64,000 nucleotides of DNA from Dolomedes plantarius (GCA_907164885.2 OU015490.1:235594122-235658121), one strand, 5' to 3'; numbered from the stretch's first letter, positions 26,048 through 39,599 are shown. Notes: generated from the sequence alone by a model not told the origin. A program made the numbers and translations.

Positions 26048-26912
26048 GTGCGCCTACATTAAGCAATGCGGGCTCGATGCCCGAATCTTTATTAGCTTCA
26101 TTAAGTCGAAAAAATTGTGAAATGAAAATGGCTTGTATAGTCATTTTTGAGACATACTTTCTAAGAGATGCCAGATATTTAGATAGGCGCGTTCCTAAAA
26201 TGTGGCGCTGCAGACGTAAAGAGCTATTCGTTCATTTAACAAAGTAGTTTTAGAGAAAATAAAAATGGAATGATATCATATTTTGCATTTTTACACTTAA
26301 TTAAGCACAAATTTGAACAGGTAAATTTAGAATATACAGCTATATATTGAAATAGGAAAATTGTATTCGTTTGTGCTTAATATAATATATTTTGATTCAT
26401 TGTTTTGTGACATGATCTACTAGCGCTTAAATAGTGTGTATAAAAGTAAACTGCATTAATTATTTTATTTGAATTGCCTGTGTAATTTGTTTCTACTAAG
26501 ATTAACCTAGACAATATAGTCATAGGACGATGTCCCTGTAAATTAAATTATATAAATGATAAAATAAGCTAGACAAACGTAAAACAATCCGAAAAAAATG
26601 ATTGATTGACAATCTGGGTTAAAATAAGAGAGCATTAAGCATATTGTGCCATAACCTACAAGTAGTATTATGTTGCTGAATAAATGTAGAAATAAAAAAA
26701 TTTGCACATTGATCATTTTTGTCCATGTTGAAATTGATCCTTCGTTGAATAATCGTGTCGACGGTGTTTTATTATTATAAACTGATTCTTATTCATATCT
26801 TACATTTTAGTTTATCTTTCAAGTATTTAAATGCACTCGCAACTTAACAAGGGTTTGTCTACCTATTTTATGTGTGTGTTATTTGAGCTACAACTACTGT
26901 GATATCTACCCC

Positions 26913-26914
<2 letters not shown>
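26048..26914 (+). repeat. Duplicated segment A, copy 1
   Basis: Collinear with 34001-34838 at roughly 93-95% identity by eye. This copy has about 35 bp (near 26680-26715) that the other lacks. It starts GTGCGCCTACATTAAGCAAT and ends in a C-run before (AT)n. No coding content recognised. Confidence 0.9.

Positions 26915-26949
<35 letters not shown>
26915..26949. repeat. (AT)n microsatellite
   Basis: AT array into which the next element has inserted; it resumes at 27908. Confidence 0.95.
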
Positions 26950-26952
<3 letters not shown>

Positions 26953-27904
26953 TAACCACCGCTTATAGTGATCAGTGGTTATAAGAATCAATATCGCGAA
27001 AACAAAAACAAATTCATTATTTCCATGTTAAAATTTTCGCTTTAAAGAATCAATCCACCGGTTATAAGAATCAGTTTACACTCTTCGCTTTCCTTTAATT
27101 TTTCAAAAAAAGCCACTTAAACCCTAAAAAGGCACGAAGTTCTTTCTTCTTTTTTTTAAAGAAAAATTGATAAGATGGGATGGAATATAGTCTTAAAATT
27201 AATTCCTTTCTTTGTTAGACATAACATAATAGTTTCCCATTAAATAATTTAGCACAACACTGTCCTATTAGCTTGACCCGGGGGCATCTTTACCCGTCCG
27301 GGTCCGATTTCACTTTTCTGCACTGACAAACAAAAATAGGGGCCCTTTTTTTCCCACCTCCCACATTCTGGTTGCGGCTTCCTGGACCCTGAAACACATA
27401 AATCTTCGGCGAAGTGTCCACTATCACTTAGGCAAACTTGACATTAGTAGATTCAGCACGTTATCAAACCGTGAAACGTAAGCTAGAAGGTGAATCTTCG
27501 TCTGAGACTATTAGTATTGAAAGAGTATTGAAACAGCCTCCTGAAAACTTCATTACGTAAAACTACCATAGAAAACTTTTTCTTGCTCCCTTCCTGTAGT
27601 TGAAATGTTAAAACTGTTAAGCTGGTATATTGTAACAAATATTGGATTTTTTTTCTTCTCTTACTATAATCATGTGTATCTACTTATTGGTCTAGAAATG
27701 AAGTTGTATTTTTAAAATTATAAAAAATAATTTTAATAAAAGATAATTAATGTAAATTAAAGAGTATTTTATGGAAAATTATCTAATATATGTATATATA
27801 GGTGTGTATGCCTGTTCAAAAACCTAAATTTCGGCTATAAGAATCAACCGCTTATAAGAATCAAAAACAGCAATAACAAACGTGATTCTTATAAGCGGAA
27901 ATCA

Positions 27905-27907
<3 letters not shown>
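26950..27907. mobile_element. Tigger/pogo-like non-autonomous element
   Basis: Flanked by TA on both sides. Ends are inverted: CAGTAACCACCGCTTATAG on the left and CTTATAAGCGGAAATCACTG on the right. Internal copies of 'TTATAAGAATCA' repeat near both ends (26975, 27065, 27836, 27855). This end structure is that of Tigger/pogo elements. The 958-bp interior has no full transposase, so it is a deletion derivative. Confidence 0.75.
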
Positions 27908-27935
<28 letters not shown>

Positions 27936-27938
<3 letters not shown>

Positions 27939-29162
27939 TGAAGTGCCACTGAATTAGGGATACCTACCTAGTAACGAGTTGGACCTCTTCTGGCCTTGAT
28001 AACGGCTGCCACACGACGAGGCATAGATTCGACAAGTTTCTGGAAACGTTCCACGGGAATGGCTTGCCAAATATTGGCTAAAGCTGTCCATAATTCAGTA
28101 AGGTTTTTGGTGCTGTGTGATGGCCTTTCATGTCTTGTTCCAAAACATCCCGAAGATGCTCAATAGGACTTAAGTCTGGGCTTCTAGGTGACCAATTCAT
28201 AACAGAGAAGTCAGAGGAATGCTCATCCAACCAGCCATTAGCCAACCGGGACTTGTGAGAGGTACAGTTGTCTTGCTGGAAAACTCCATTACCTTGCGGA
28301 TAACAGAACAGCATAAACGGATGGAGGTGATCATCCAGCAACTCTACGTACCTAATTGCATTGAGGGAGGTTGGTACACGCTCCAAAGATCCCAAACTGT
28401 GCCACGAAAAAACACCCCAGACCATGATTGAGCCGCCATGCCCTTGTACAGTTCCAGCCAGGCATGCAGGATCCATGGCTTCATGAGCCTGATGCCATAT
28501 TCTCAGCCTCCCGTCGGCGTTAAGTAGTCGGAATCGAGACTCATCACTCCATGCTACTCGTTTCCAGTCCTCTACAGTCCTCCAGTCGCCTCGTCTCTGT
28601 GCTCTCTTGCCCAGGCAAGACGTGCAGCCCGATGGCGAGTACAGAGCAATGGTACTCTCGTAGGTCGACGGCTCCCGAAACCCATACGGTGAAGCGAGCG
28701 TTGCACAGTCCGTTTACTGACTGTACGACTGGCACCGTCATTAAACTGGGTGGTAATTTGAGCTAATGTTTGGCTTCGCTGGCTACGTACAATACGCCTG
28801 AGCCGTCTCTCACCACGCACTGTCAAGGCTAATTGTCCTTTGCAGTTTTCCCGATCGCTAGTTTTTTTCCACCATCCATGTATTCTTGGTATACTCTTGA
28901 CTGTCGACCTTGAAAATCCTAGCTGTCTGACGATTTCTGAAATTGAATGGCCCATGCTTCGCGCACCTACGATTTGTCCGTGATCGAAGGCGTCTAAATC
29001 AGGCAGTTTACCCATACTTGCAATTCCAACAACTAATTCAGAACAACCACAGTACGCGCTATATATGCAGTTACCACAGCACTCTCACTTGCGCATACAT
29101 GATGCGCAGCGCTACACAATTTGCATAGGCTGTGCTATCCCTAATTCAGTGGAAATTCAGTG
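27936..29162 (-). mobile_element. Tc1-type DD36E element, copy 1
   Basis: A complete 1,227-bp element between TA dinucleotides. Inverted ends begin CACTGAAGTGCCACTGAATT and continue through AGGGATA. It carries one transposase pseudogene on the minus strand. A second copy lies at 55871-57037. It is inserted in an (AT)n array directly after the Tigger-like element. Confidence 0.92.
27968..29015 (-). pseudogene. Tc1/mariner-superfamily transposase (DD36E), broken
   Basis: Starts MGKLPDLDAFDHGQIVG, with helix-turn-helix text HSISEIVRQLGFSRSTV, then RTVSKRTVQRSLHRMGF (second HTH). Catalytic motifs are WSDESRF, QDNCTSH and SPIEHL. Counting from the second Asp to the Glu gives 36 intervening residues, where Tc1 has 34. 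The frame shifts at about 28880, at about 28575 (an insertion of about 13 bp after EHRD) and near 28105. In copy 2 the C-terminus runs on to ARGGPTRY. The catalytic residues themselves are still encoded, but in different frames. Confidence 0.88.
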
Positions 29163-29308
29163 TATATATACAGGGTGTCCAGCGATGAAGTACCTGATTT
29201 CAAACTGAAATATCTTGAAAACAAAGATTCCGTAGAAGAATGCAACAAACGTTATGTTTATCGTGAAATCTGTAAGAATTTTGTACATTAATTTTCGAAA
29301 TAGTTACA

Positions 29309-29344
29309 AAAGCTGCTAACAGACGGCGCTGTTAGCAGCTTTTA
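29309..29344. repeat. Perfect hairpin inside the element
   Basis: AAAGCTGCTAACAG faces CTGTTAGCAGCTTT across a 6-nt loop, giving 14 paired bases. The second copy (around 35027-35056) retains only part of it. Confidence 0.85.
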
Positions 29345-29379
29345 GCAATAAAGCCGCAGGCATGGATTGAAGTCCATAT

Positions 29380-29625
29380 TCCCCGGACCCGAGTCCCTGT
29401 GACTATTTTTTGTGGGGCACATTAAAAGATACTTTGTAGACTTTTAGTACATTAAAAGATAAGTTGTCTACATGAACCATCCCATCACGCTGGGCGAGCT
29501 TAAATCGGCGATCTATGTGGCAGATGAATAAATTTCTCTTGAGAAACTACAGGGTATGATGGCAAATTTTATTACGTCAAGTCTATAGAGCGAATGGTGA
29601 ACATTTTGAAAAGATAGTGATGTAG
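29380..29625 (+). pseudogene. Transposase C-terminal fragment (CDYFLWG), copy 1
   Basis: The plus strand encodes SPDPSPCDYFLWGTLKD, then HPITLGELKSAI, and after frame changes [12 protein letters not shown] and a TAG stop. 'SPDLxPCDYFLWGxLK' with a terminal 'NGxHFE' is the C-terminal signature of IS630/mariner-type transposases. The DNA-binding part and the first two acidic residues are missing. Confidence 0.75.
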
Positions 29626-29649
29626 TGATTGCAAAGACTACAAGATATA

Positions 29650-29962
<313 letters not shown>

Positions 29963-30157
29963 TGTGGCAGAAGAAGAGATCTCGCCTTACGCAATGCGCA
30001 TTGTGCTTGCGCATAACCAAATAGAAGAGCTGTACATACTTTGGCCGAGAGTAGTGTGTGTTCGGCCGTCGCCTGTAAGGTACGAATAAAGATAGTTGTT
30101 GTGTTTGACTATCGATGTATTTCTTTCCCGAACCGACTGATATTTAAGTACGCAACA
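29963..30157 (+). repeat. BEL 5' LTR
   Basis: 195 bp, TGTGGCAG ... CGCAACA, with TG/CA ends and an AATAAA signal. It differs from the 3' LTR at four positions that I could see. Confidence 0.93.
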
Positions 30158-30160
30158 TTT

Positions 30161-30178
30161 TGGCATCCCTGCCGGGAC
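30161..30178 (+). other. Primer-binding-like site of BEL element
   Basis: TGGCATCCCTGCCGGGAC begins 3 bp after the 5' LTR. TGG at the start complements a tRNA CCA end, as required for reverse-transcription priming. The tRNA was not identified. Confidence 0.6.
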
Positions 30179-30246
30179 ACGAGTATTATTCCGATAGTCA
30201 AATTAAGTTAAATTTAAATACGAACTAAAATACGTTTTATTAAGAA

Positions 30247-32568
30247 ATGGAAACGTCAAAACCAGCAAGACCGAATGAGAATTTTGACAACGCCAGACAG
30301 CATCGAAAGTCATGTAGAGCATCATTTACAAGAACTGTAAATAAGTTAGCAGAATTGATTGCTGAAGATAAACCTGACTTAGATAACATGGAAATGCTGT
30401 TGGATCAATTATTGGAAAAACAAAAAATGCTAAGAAGTGCTGAAGAGAAGTTTTTAGAATTATTGCTATTAAAAGGCTGCACTCAAGATGAATACGATAA
30501 GGAGTACGAAGCAGCCATGGATTATTACGAAAAGGTATCTGAGATCAAAGTGAAGTGCAACAGAATTAAAGCAAACCTAAATATGTGCGCCGAAAGTGAT
30601 AAGTCTTCAGAAGCAAGGACTGTTGCAAAACAGAAATTACCAGAAATTGAGCTTATGAAGTTTGATGGAGATCCAAGAAACTGGCTCACCTTCTGGACTC
30701 AATTCAGCAAAATTAATGAAGATAAACGAATTGATGTGCGTGACAAGTTCCAGTATCTATTGCAATCTACAAAGCCCGATTCAATAGCAAGACAAATTGT
30801 CATGAGTTTTCCTGCAACTGAAACAAACTACGGAAAAGCGGTCAGCTACTTAAAGGAGAGATTTGGCAATGAAAGTACTTTAATACAGATTTACGTGCGT
30901 GAACTATTGAAGCTTGTTATAAAGGACAAAACACAAATGAACTTGATGGAACTATACGATAAACTACAAACGCAGCTACGAGCATTAGAGTCTTTGGGCG
31001 TCACACAAGATAAGTTTGCTTATATGCTCTTTCCCCTCATCGAATCAGCACTCCCCACGGATTTAATAAAGATATGGGAAAGGCAGAGAAACACTTGTAT
31101 TGAAACAGTTAAGAGTGATTTAGATTTATTAATGGATTTCGTAAAAAATGAGGTGGAAACGGAGTTCAGAATTAAAATGACTCATGATACTTTTAGTTCA
31201 GAAAAAACTAATGTTAAGAAAAATAAGTACTCTGAACAAAAACTTGGTATACCGACTACATGTGAACTGCTTAATGCTAATATTAAGAGTAGTAGTAACG
31301 CTAGTGAAAATTTAAATAGGTTTAAAAAGTTTGAGTGTATTTTTTGTGAGAAATCACATACGTCAGAAAATTGTAATGAAGCATCTTCAATGAGTTTGGA
31401 TTGTAAAAAAGATATTGTTAGAAAAAAGAATGCTTGTTTTGTATTCTTGAAAAGAAATCACAGGGCTAATCAGTGTAAGTCAAAGCATAGGTGTCCCATT
31501 TGCAAAAATCGACATTTCGTGATTTTATGTCCAGATTTAACAAATAACAAAGTTGATAATGTCTCTAACGTAGAGGGAAGCGAAAACAAAACAAGCACTC
31601 TTAACAATCATGTTGATATGTCAGATGTATTTTTACAAACTATTGTTGTAAGAATTAAGAATGGTTCCAAGCAAATGCTTATTCGAGCTGTTTATGATAG
31701 TGGGAGTATGAAATCTTATATTTGTGAAGATGTTGCTCAAAGTATGAAATGTAAGTGCATTGCAGAAACGAAAATTAAGCAATCTCTGTTTGGTGGTGTT
31801 GAAACCCCTGAAAGTGTATATACAAATTATTTAATTGAATTAAGTGATATTAATGGTAGAAATAAGTGTAAATTACAAGTACTTGGTCAAAACCGTATTT
31901 GTTCTGAAATTAAACAGGTTCCATGTGGTTCTTGGTTGCCTGAACTAAAGTTACGCGGAATAAAATTAAATGATTTGGAAAATAATAAATTGGGGGTTAA
32001 TAAAGAAATAAAATTGTTAATTGGTGAGACAATCCCAGGAATTTTACCAAGTGATAGGGTTCGCGATGCATGTATGTTTGAAATAGTAGGATGTGATCTT
32101 GCTGGTCCATTGTATTTGAAAGATGGTCGAAAATCATATATTGTACTTTTTCCTTGTGCTGTATATCGCGCCGTCCACTTAGAATTGATAACTTCGTTAT
32201 CCACTGAAACCTTTTTTCAATCTTTAAGGCGTTTTATCGCTCGTCGAGGGCGACCTACGACCATATACTCAGATAATGGAAAAAATTTCAAAGGTGCAGA
32301 TAAATTTTTGCGAGCTATTGACTGGGATGGTCTCCGTTTTAAGGCTGCAGAACAAAAAATTGAATGGAAGTTTAATCCTCCATCCGCAGCCTGGTGGGGC
32401 GGATGGTGGGAACGCTTAATTCAAATTGTAAAACAAATCTTAAGAAAAATATTGGGTCAAGCTTGTCTTGATTACGAGGAATTACTGTACTGTCTGACTG
32501 TGAGAGAGTTGTTAACTCCAGACCTCTTACCTATGTATCGGAAGACATTGATGATGACTTTCCTATAA
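30247..32568 (+). CDS. BEL gag-protease-integrase fused reading frame
   Basis: A single 773-codon frame. Residues 129-280 carry a DUF1759-type gag segment (LPEIELMKFDGDPRNWLTFW). Three CCHC knuckles follow: C364 (CX2CX3HX4C), a second at C397 whose second Cys is Phe, and a third (CPICKNRHFVILC). The aspartic protease motif DSG starts at D484 (VYDSGSMKSYI). Near residue 600 the frame passes directly into integrase text (SDRVRDACMFEIVG) with acidic residues D617, D676 (YSDNGKNF) and E722 (WWGGWWERLI). Reverse transcriptase, RNase H and the HHCC domain are missing without loss of frame. The last ~25 codons are frameshifted. The element cannot replicate itself; mobilisation by a helper would be speculation. 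Confidence 0.9.
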   Translation: METSKPARPNENFDNARQHRKSCRASFTRTVNKLAELIAEDKPDLDNMEMLLDQLLEKQKMLRSAEEKFLELLLLKGCTQDEYDKEYEAAMDYYEKVSEIKVKCNRIKANLNMCAESDKSSEARTVAKQKLPEIELMKFDGDPRNWLTFWTQFSKINEDKRIDVRDKFQYLLQSTKPDSIARQIVMSFPATETNYGKAVSYLKERFGNESTLIQIYVRELLKLVIKDKTQMNLMELYDKLQTQLRALESLGVTQDKFAYMLFPLIESALPTDLIKIWERQRNTCIETVKSDLDLLMDFVKNEVETEFRIKMTHDTFSSEKTNVKKNKYSEQKLGIPTTCELLNANIKSSSNASENLNRFKKFECIFCEKSHTSENCNEASSMSLDCKKDIVRKKNACFVFLKRNHRANQCKSKHRCPICKNRHFVILCPDLTNNKVDNVSNVEGSENKTSTLNNHVDMSDVFLQTIVVRIKNGSKQMLIRAVYDSGSMKSYICEDVAQSMKCKCIAETKIKQSLFGGVETPESVYTNYLIELSDINGRNKCKLQVLGQNRICSEIKQVPCGSWLPELKLRGIKLNDLENNKLGVNKEIKLLIGETIPGILPSDRVRDACMFEIVGCDLAGPLYLKDGRKSYIVLFPCAVYRAVHLELITSLSTETFFQSLRRFIARRGRPTTIYSDNGKNFKGADKFLRAIDWDGLRFKAAEQKIEWKFNPPSAAWWGGWWERLIQIVKQILRKILGQACLDYEELLYCLTVRELLTPDLLPMYRKTLMMTFL

Positions 32569-33017
32569 CCCCTGAAAAATTCTTGCACGAAACTCCGCAT
32601 TCAGGTGTACCAGATATTGATAATGTGGATAAAGTGAAATTGAGTAAAAGAACAAAGTATTTGCAAAGGCTAAGAGAAACATTAAGAGTTAGATTCCGTT
32701 CAGAGTATTTAGGGCAGTTACGGCAGCATGCCTTAAAATGCTATAAAAACAAACCACTTAAGGTGGGAGAAATTGTCCTGCTTGAAGATACTAATAAAAA
32801 ACGTTCTTTTTGGAACCTGGCTCGTGTTTTAAAGGATATACCTGGTCGAGATGGCCAAATAAGACTAGCGCTTATAAAAACTAATAATTCAGAATTATTA
32901 AGACCGGTTCAAAGATTGTACAGATTAGAACTGGAAAATGCAATAACAGACGATAATGACGAGCCTACGCCTTTAACAACTAGTAGTGGCAGAATTGTTA
33001 AAACACTTTTAAGGTAA
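32490..33017 (+). pseudogene. BEL integrase C-terminal part, frameshifted
   Basis: From about 32490 the correct frame is displaced by one. It reads NSRPLTYVSEDIDDDFPITP, then TKYLQRLRETLRVRFRSEYL and KVGEIVLLEDTNKKRSFWNL, ending in a TAA. This is the DUF5641-like C-terminal domain of BEL integrases. A single-base change near 32485 separates it from the catalytic core encoded upstream. Confidence 0.85.
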
Positions 33018-33164
33018 TTTTGTATTCAGACTATTTTATTTCAAAATTCACTTTACTCGGTTTCACTTCTTTTTATGTGTTCAAATGTATGTTATTTGTA
33101 TAAGTATTGTAAGCTATATATATCATTCTGTGTATGTTTATTTTGAGTGTATAGTTACCCACTC

Positions 33165-33180
33165 AAAAGGTGGGAGTGTA
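33165..33180 (+). other. Polypurine tract of BEL element
   Basis: AAAAGGTGGGAGTGTA immediately before the 3' LTR, in the position used to prime plus-strand synthesis. Confidence 0.65.
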
Positions 33181-33841
<661 letters not shown>

Positions 33842-33900
33842 TACTCCTTTGAACAACGTCATATCTCAGAAAACGTGATTTTTCAGGAGAGTGATTTTAA
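33842..33900 (+). repeat. Duplicated segment C, copy 1
   Basis: CTCCTTTGAACAACGTCATA and the following 37 bp are almost identical to 37260-37318. The copy is cut off by the N gap. Confidence 0.9.
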
Positions 33901-34000
33901 NNNNNNNNNNNNNNNNNNNNNNNNNNNNNNNNNNNNNNNNNNNNNNNNNNNNNNNNNNNNNNNNNNNNNNNNNNNNNNNNNNNNNNNNNNNNNNNNNNNN
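33901..34000. other. Assembly gap (100 N)
   Basis: Exactly 100 N, the conventional length for a gap of unknown size. It separates the two copies of the duplicated locus. Confidence 0.99.
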
Positions 34001-34836
34001 GTGCGCCTACATTAAGCAATGCGGGCTCGATGCCCGAATCTTTATTAGCTTCATTAAGACGAAAAAAGTGTGAAATGAAAATGGCTTGTATAGTCATTTC
34101 TGAGACATACTTTCTAAGAGATGCCAGATATTCAGATAGGCGCGTTCATAAAATGTGGCGCTGCAGACGTAAAGAGCTATTCGTTCATTTAACAAAGTAG
34201 TTTTAGAGAAAATAAAAATGGAATGATATGATATTTTGCATTTTTACACTTAATTAAGCACAAATTTGAACAGGTAAATTTAGAATATACAGCTATATAT
34301 TGAAATAGGAAAATTGTATTCGTTTGTGCTTAATATAATATATTTTGATTCATTGTTTTGTGACATGATCTACTAGCGGTTAAAGAGTGTGTATAAAAGT
34401 AAACTGCAGGAATTATTTTATTTGAATTGCCTGTGTAATTTGTTTCTACTGAGGTTAACCTAGACAATATAGTCATAGGACGATGTCCCTGTAAATTAAA
34501 CTATAAAAATTATAAAATAAGCTATAAAAGCGTAAAAAAATCCGAAAAAAATTATTCATTGACAATCTGGGTTAAAATAAGAGAGCTTTAAACATATTGT
34601 TCCATAACCTACAAGTAGTATTATGTTGCTAAAATGTTTGTCCATGTTGAAATTCATCCTTCGTTGAATAATCGTGTCGACGGTGTTTTATTATTATAAA
34701 CTGATTTTTCTTCATATCTTACATTTTAGTTTATCTTTCAAGTATTTAAATGCACTCGCAACTTAACAAGGGTTTGTCTACCTATTTTATGTATGTGCTA
34801 TTTGAGCTCCAACTACTGTGATATCTACCCCCCCCC

Positions 34837-34838
<2 letters not shown>
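34001..34838 (+). repeat. Duplicated segment A, copy 2
   Basis: Collinear with 26048-26914. It starts immediately after the gap, so its true left end is hidden. It ends in a longer C-run before (AT)n. Confidence 0.9.

Positions 34839-34902
<64 letters not shown>
34839..34902. repeat. (AT)n microsatellite
   Basis: About 31 AT units between segment A and the IS630-type element. Equivalent to the split array at 26915-26949 and 27908-27935. Confidence 0.95.
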
Positions 34903-34905
<3 letters not shown>

Positions 34906-35544
34906 GGTGTCCAGCGATGAAGTACCTGATTTCAAACTGAAATATCTCGAAAACAAAGATCCGTAGAAGAATGCAACAAACGGTATGTTTATCGTGAAAG
35001 CTGTAAAAATTTTATACATTAACTTGCTAACAGAGGGCGCTGTTAGCAGCTTTTAGCAATAGTGCAGCAGGCATGGATTGAACTCCATATTCCCCGGACC
35101 CGAGTCCTTGTGACTATTTTTTGTGGGGCACGTTAAAAGATACTTTGTAGACTTTTAGTATATTAAACGATAAGTTGTCTACAGGAACCATCCCATCACG
35201 CTGGGTGAGCTTAAATCGGCGATCTATGTGGCAGATGAATAAATTTCTCTTGAAAAACTAAAGGATATGATGGCAAATTTTATTACGCCAAGTCCATAGA
35301 GCGAATGGTGAACATTTTGAAAAGATTGTCATGTAGTGATTGCAAAGACTACAAGTTTATATAAGCATGCTGATACGAGTTGTACAGAGCCATCTGTTAA
35401 CAGCTTTTGTAAATATTTCGAAAATTAGTGTATAAAATTGTTACAGCTTTCACGATAAAAATACCGTTTGTTGCATTCTTCTACAGATCTTTGTTCTCGA
35501 GATTTTTCAATTTGAAATCAGGTGCTTCTTCGCTGGACACCCTG
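34903..35544 (+). mobile_element. IS630/mariner-type element, complete copy
   Basis: 642 bp between TA dinucleotides, with long inverted ends (roughly 165 bp, imperfect): CAGGGTGTCCAGCGATGAAG on the left and CGCTGGACACCCTG on the right. The interior holds only a transposase C-terminus, so it is a non-autonomous deletion derivative. The element at 29171 is the left half of the same unit. Confidence 0.88.
35092..35336 (+). pseudogene. Transposase C-terminal fragment (CDYFLWG), copy 2
   Basis: The same fragment as at 29380-29625: SPDPSPCDYFLWGTLKD, and at the end a 'NGEHFEKIV' type terminus and TAG. It is also interrupted by frame changes. Confidence 0.75.
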
Positions 35545-35565
35545 TATGTATATGTTTTTGCACTT

Positions 35566-37175
<1,610 letters not shown>

Positions 37176-37258
<83 letters not shown>
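37176..37258. repeat. (AT)n microsatellite
   Basis: About 40 AT units between mariner and segment C copy 2. Confidence 0.95.
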
Positions 37259-37260
<2 letters not shown>

Positions 37261-37318
37261 TCCTTTAAACAACGTCATATCTCAGAAAACGTGATTTTTC
37301 AGGAGAGTGATTTTAAAG
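37259..37318 (+). repeat. Duplicated segment C, copy 2
   Basis: Matches 33842-33900 with a single visible difference (TTTAAAC/TTTGAAC). The sequence continues into single-copy DNA here. Confidence 0.9.
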
Positions 37319-37319
37319 T

Positions 37320-38510
37320 TTAAAAGTAGAATAAAATGTATTGAAAACAACTATTCATTCTGCTCTCTAGAGGGCAAATGTTGAGCGTCGAGGTATGACG
37401 ATCTTGCAGAGTTATACTTCTCTTTCTGGGCATTCTGACAACAGCCATAACTAAAAATTGTCGATTTTTTAGACATGACATTGTCGAAAGTAGTGAGCGA
37501 TATATAGTCATGCTTGTATTTATTATTATTCAACTACTTAATTATATGTGTCAGGGAGGGCGAGGAATATGATATAAACTATCCCCAGTCAGAGAAAATT
37601 ATTTTTCTTCGCAAGTCTGCATTTTGCAGGGGAATGCAATTTTACTACTATGATTTGATTTCTTTTTTATACCGATGTTCTTAAGTTTCAAAAATGTTTA
37701 CTTTTATAGCGGTGTAGGCATCACCCGCCGGATATCAACGTTTAACATCGCTTATGTTTGTTTTTTCATACTGCAGTAATACTATAGCACTAATCTTGTT
37801 TTAATATGACATGTTCTATTATACGCCGCAGTATACAATCTGTTGATGCAGATTAAAGAGTTAAAACATCCAGGAGAATAATGGAAAAAACAAATTGTAA
37901 AAGCCATAGGAGAAGTTACGCCCGTAAGTTCATTATCATCTCTTGAACATAATTATTCTAGAACGTACTTTCTTTAGAAACTACATAATGGGAATATATT
38001 TCACTACATAATCAACAAATAAATTTCCTGCCTTTTTCATTTACAATTTCTGTTCTAGTAAAGTAATTTCTTTGATTTCCCGAATCTAAAATTGTTACCA
38101 TATAACTATTCTTAAATTATTTGACAGAGTTTTTCACATTTTATCAAGCATTTGAATAAAAGAACATCCACTAAAATCAACTAGGAAACTTCTGCTTCTG
38201 TTCCTCTTATGTTTTTATATACTACAGGGCCTTGTCTCATCCTAAGGAACCTTAAATTCTCTCTCCAGAAATTTCTTTTTCAGTAGTTTTCCTTCAATAC
38301 GCTTGGGAGACAAATCACAATGTAAGTTGCTCAATGGTGTGACATTGCCGCAATTAATACATGAAATAAGTATTTATATAAGTATGCGATGACCCGTTCC
38401 TACCCCTCAACATGTCATCTATCTGCGAACTGTTGTTCTAGGCGGTCTCATAAAATTTAGGATAAGATGCCATAAATTACTTGTAATGTGTTGTTCTGAA
38501 CGTTATAGAA
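37320..38510. other. AT-rich DNA, no gene seen
   Basis: No supported feature. Confidence 0.6.
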
Positions 38511-38514
38511 CGAA

Positions 38515-38770
38515 TAAATCCCACAGTGGTTCGAGGACTCTACAGATTTTGACATTACACTGACATCTGGAATCCCATAAACTTCGAACACTTACCAGCA
38601 CTTCAAACGCCAGATAAATCCCTCTGAATTCTCCGACAGTATAAAAACAGACGGGAATAGTCCACGACAGAGAGAGCTGATTTTTGAGGGCAGAGGACGG
38701 ATCTCTCCTGATCACAGGGCTTATAGGCCAGCGCTGTCATTGAACCCGATGCCAACCTGACGATCTAACT
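38515..38770 (-). repeat. Possible SINE, minus strand
   Basis: The minus strand has GGGTTCAATGAC (B-box-like, about 38730-38741), followed by GC-richer sequence. No A box was convincing. Confidence 0.3.
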
Positions 38771-39239
38771 ATATAGTCTAACTTGCTGTACATGCTTGCT
38801 TTAAATGTTGTAGGTGTAGTATGTTTAACGTATCGTAGTAAAGTAAGTGAAGCGAAAGGCTTGTCTTATTATTGACTATGGTAAAATGGGAAACTTACTG
38901 TTTTTCGAATACTATTATTGCTGATCACGCTATTAAATTTTCCGAATTACATCGTAAGCCCAAACACGCTCCGGGTAAACTGTTAACAACCACTAACGTG
39001 ATCTCTTTTGGAACGAAAACCGCAACATTTGATCTTTTTAAACAAAACAAGTAACCATACACATTTTCCTTCCACAGACTCAAAAATTAACCAATTTAAG
39101 ACCGATCCATCTTTACTTTATTGGAAATGCACCAAACAGTTTTTAACACTTCTTAGAAAATTAATTACACAAATACGTTTTTTTCCATAGAATTAAATTT
39201 ATTTTTACGAGAGTTACAAAATGTTGCCTTTTCGCATCA

Positions 39240-39497
39240 TCAGTCCAAAACCGTATAATTTAAAAAAAAAAATATTTTAAAGTCTTGGAAACATTTCTCA
39301 TCATGAGGTACATTACACTTATTACATACAGTAATTGTTTGACTTTTGCAGTGTTTACATCTTTTTTGTTTATTTTCACTATTTTTAGTAATTATATGGC
39401 CCATACGGTCTTTCCGAGTTTCTTTGAGAATTAGATTTTGAATTGAAGATGGTCTTCCATTGTATGAAGTTTCAAGTAAAACAGAATTCATATGCAT
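39240..39497 (-). pseudogene. piggyBac transposase C-terminus (Cys-rich)
   Basis: An 85-codon frame whose end reads KRCKHCKSQTITVCNKCNVP and then KCFQDFK. C-x2-C, C-x2-C and a final C-F-x-D-F match the cysteine-rich, zinc-binding tail of piggyBac-family transposases. The preceding residues (NGRPSSIQNLI, then KDRMGHII) match the linker before it. The catalytic core is absent upstream. Confidence 0.75.
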
Positions 39498-39599
39498 TTC
39501 TTCAAGCCTTTTATCAAAGATATGGATCTCTCAAAGATCTCTGAAACTCTAATAAGCTTATTTTAGAATCCATTACATCCATGTAGAGTCTTCATTTTC

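Larger units (their letters stand above)
29171..29641 (+). mobile_element. IS630/mariner-type element, left half
   Basis: Left end CAGGGTGTCCAGCGATGAAG. Collinear with 34903-35360 of the complete copy, then stops abruptly at CTACAAG, where (AT)n begins. The right arm is missing. Confidence 0.85.

Noticed and set aside
28219..28431. Plus-strand open frames overlapping the 28-kb transposase
   Set aside because: Antisense shadows of the minus-strand transposase; no domain of their own.
29963..30157. CRISPR-like reading of direct repeats around 30 kb and 33 kb
   Set aside because: The two 195-bp repeats are the LTRs of one retrotransposon; there is no spacer array, and the DNA is eukaryotic.
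31887..32204. 105-codon minus-strand frame in the BEL element
   Set aside because: Antisense to the protease-integrase frame and without recognisable features.
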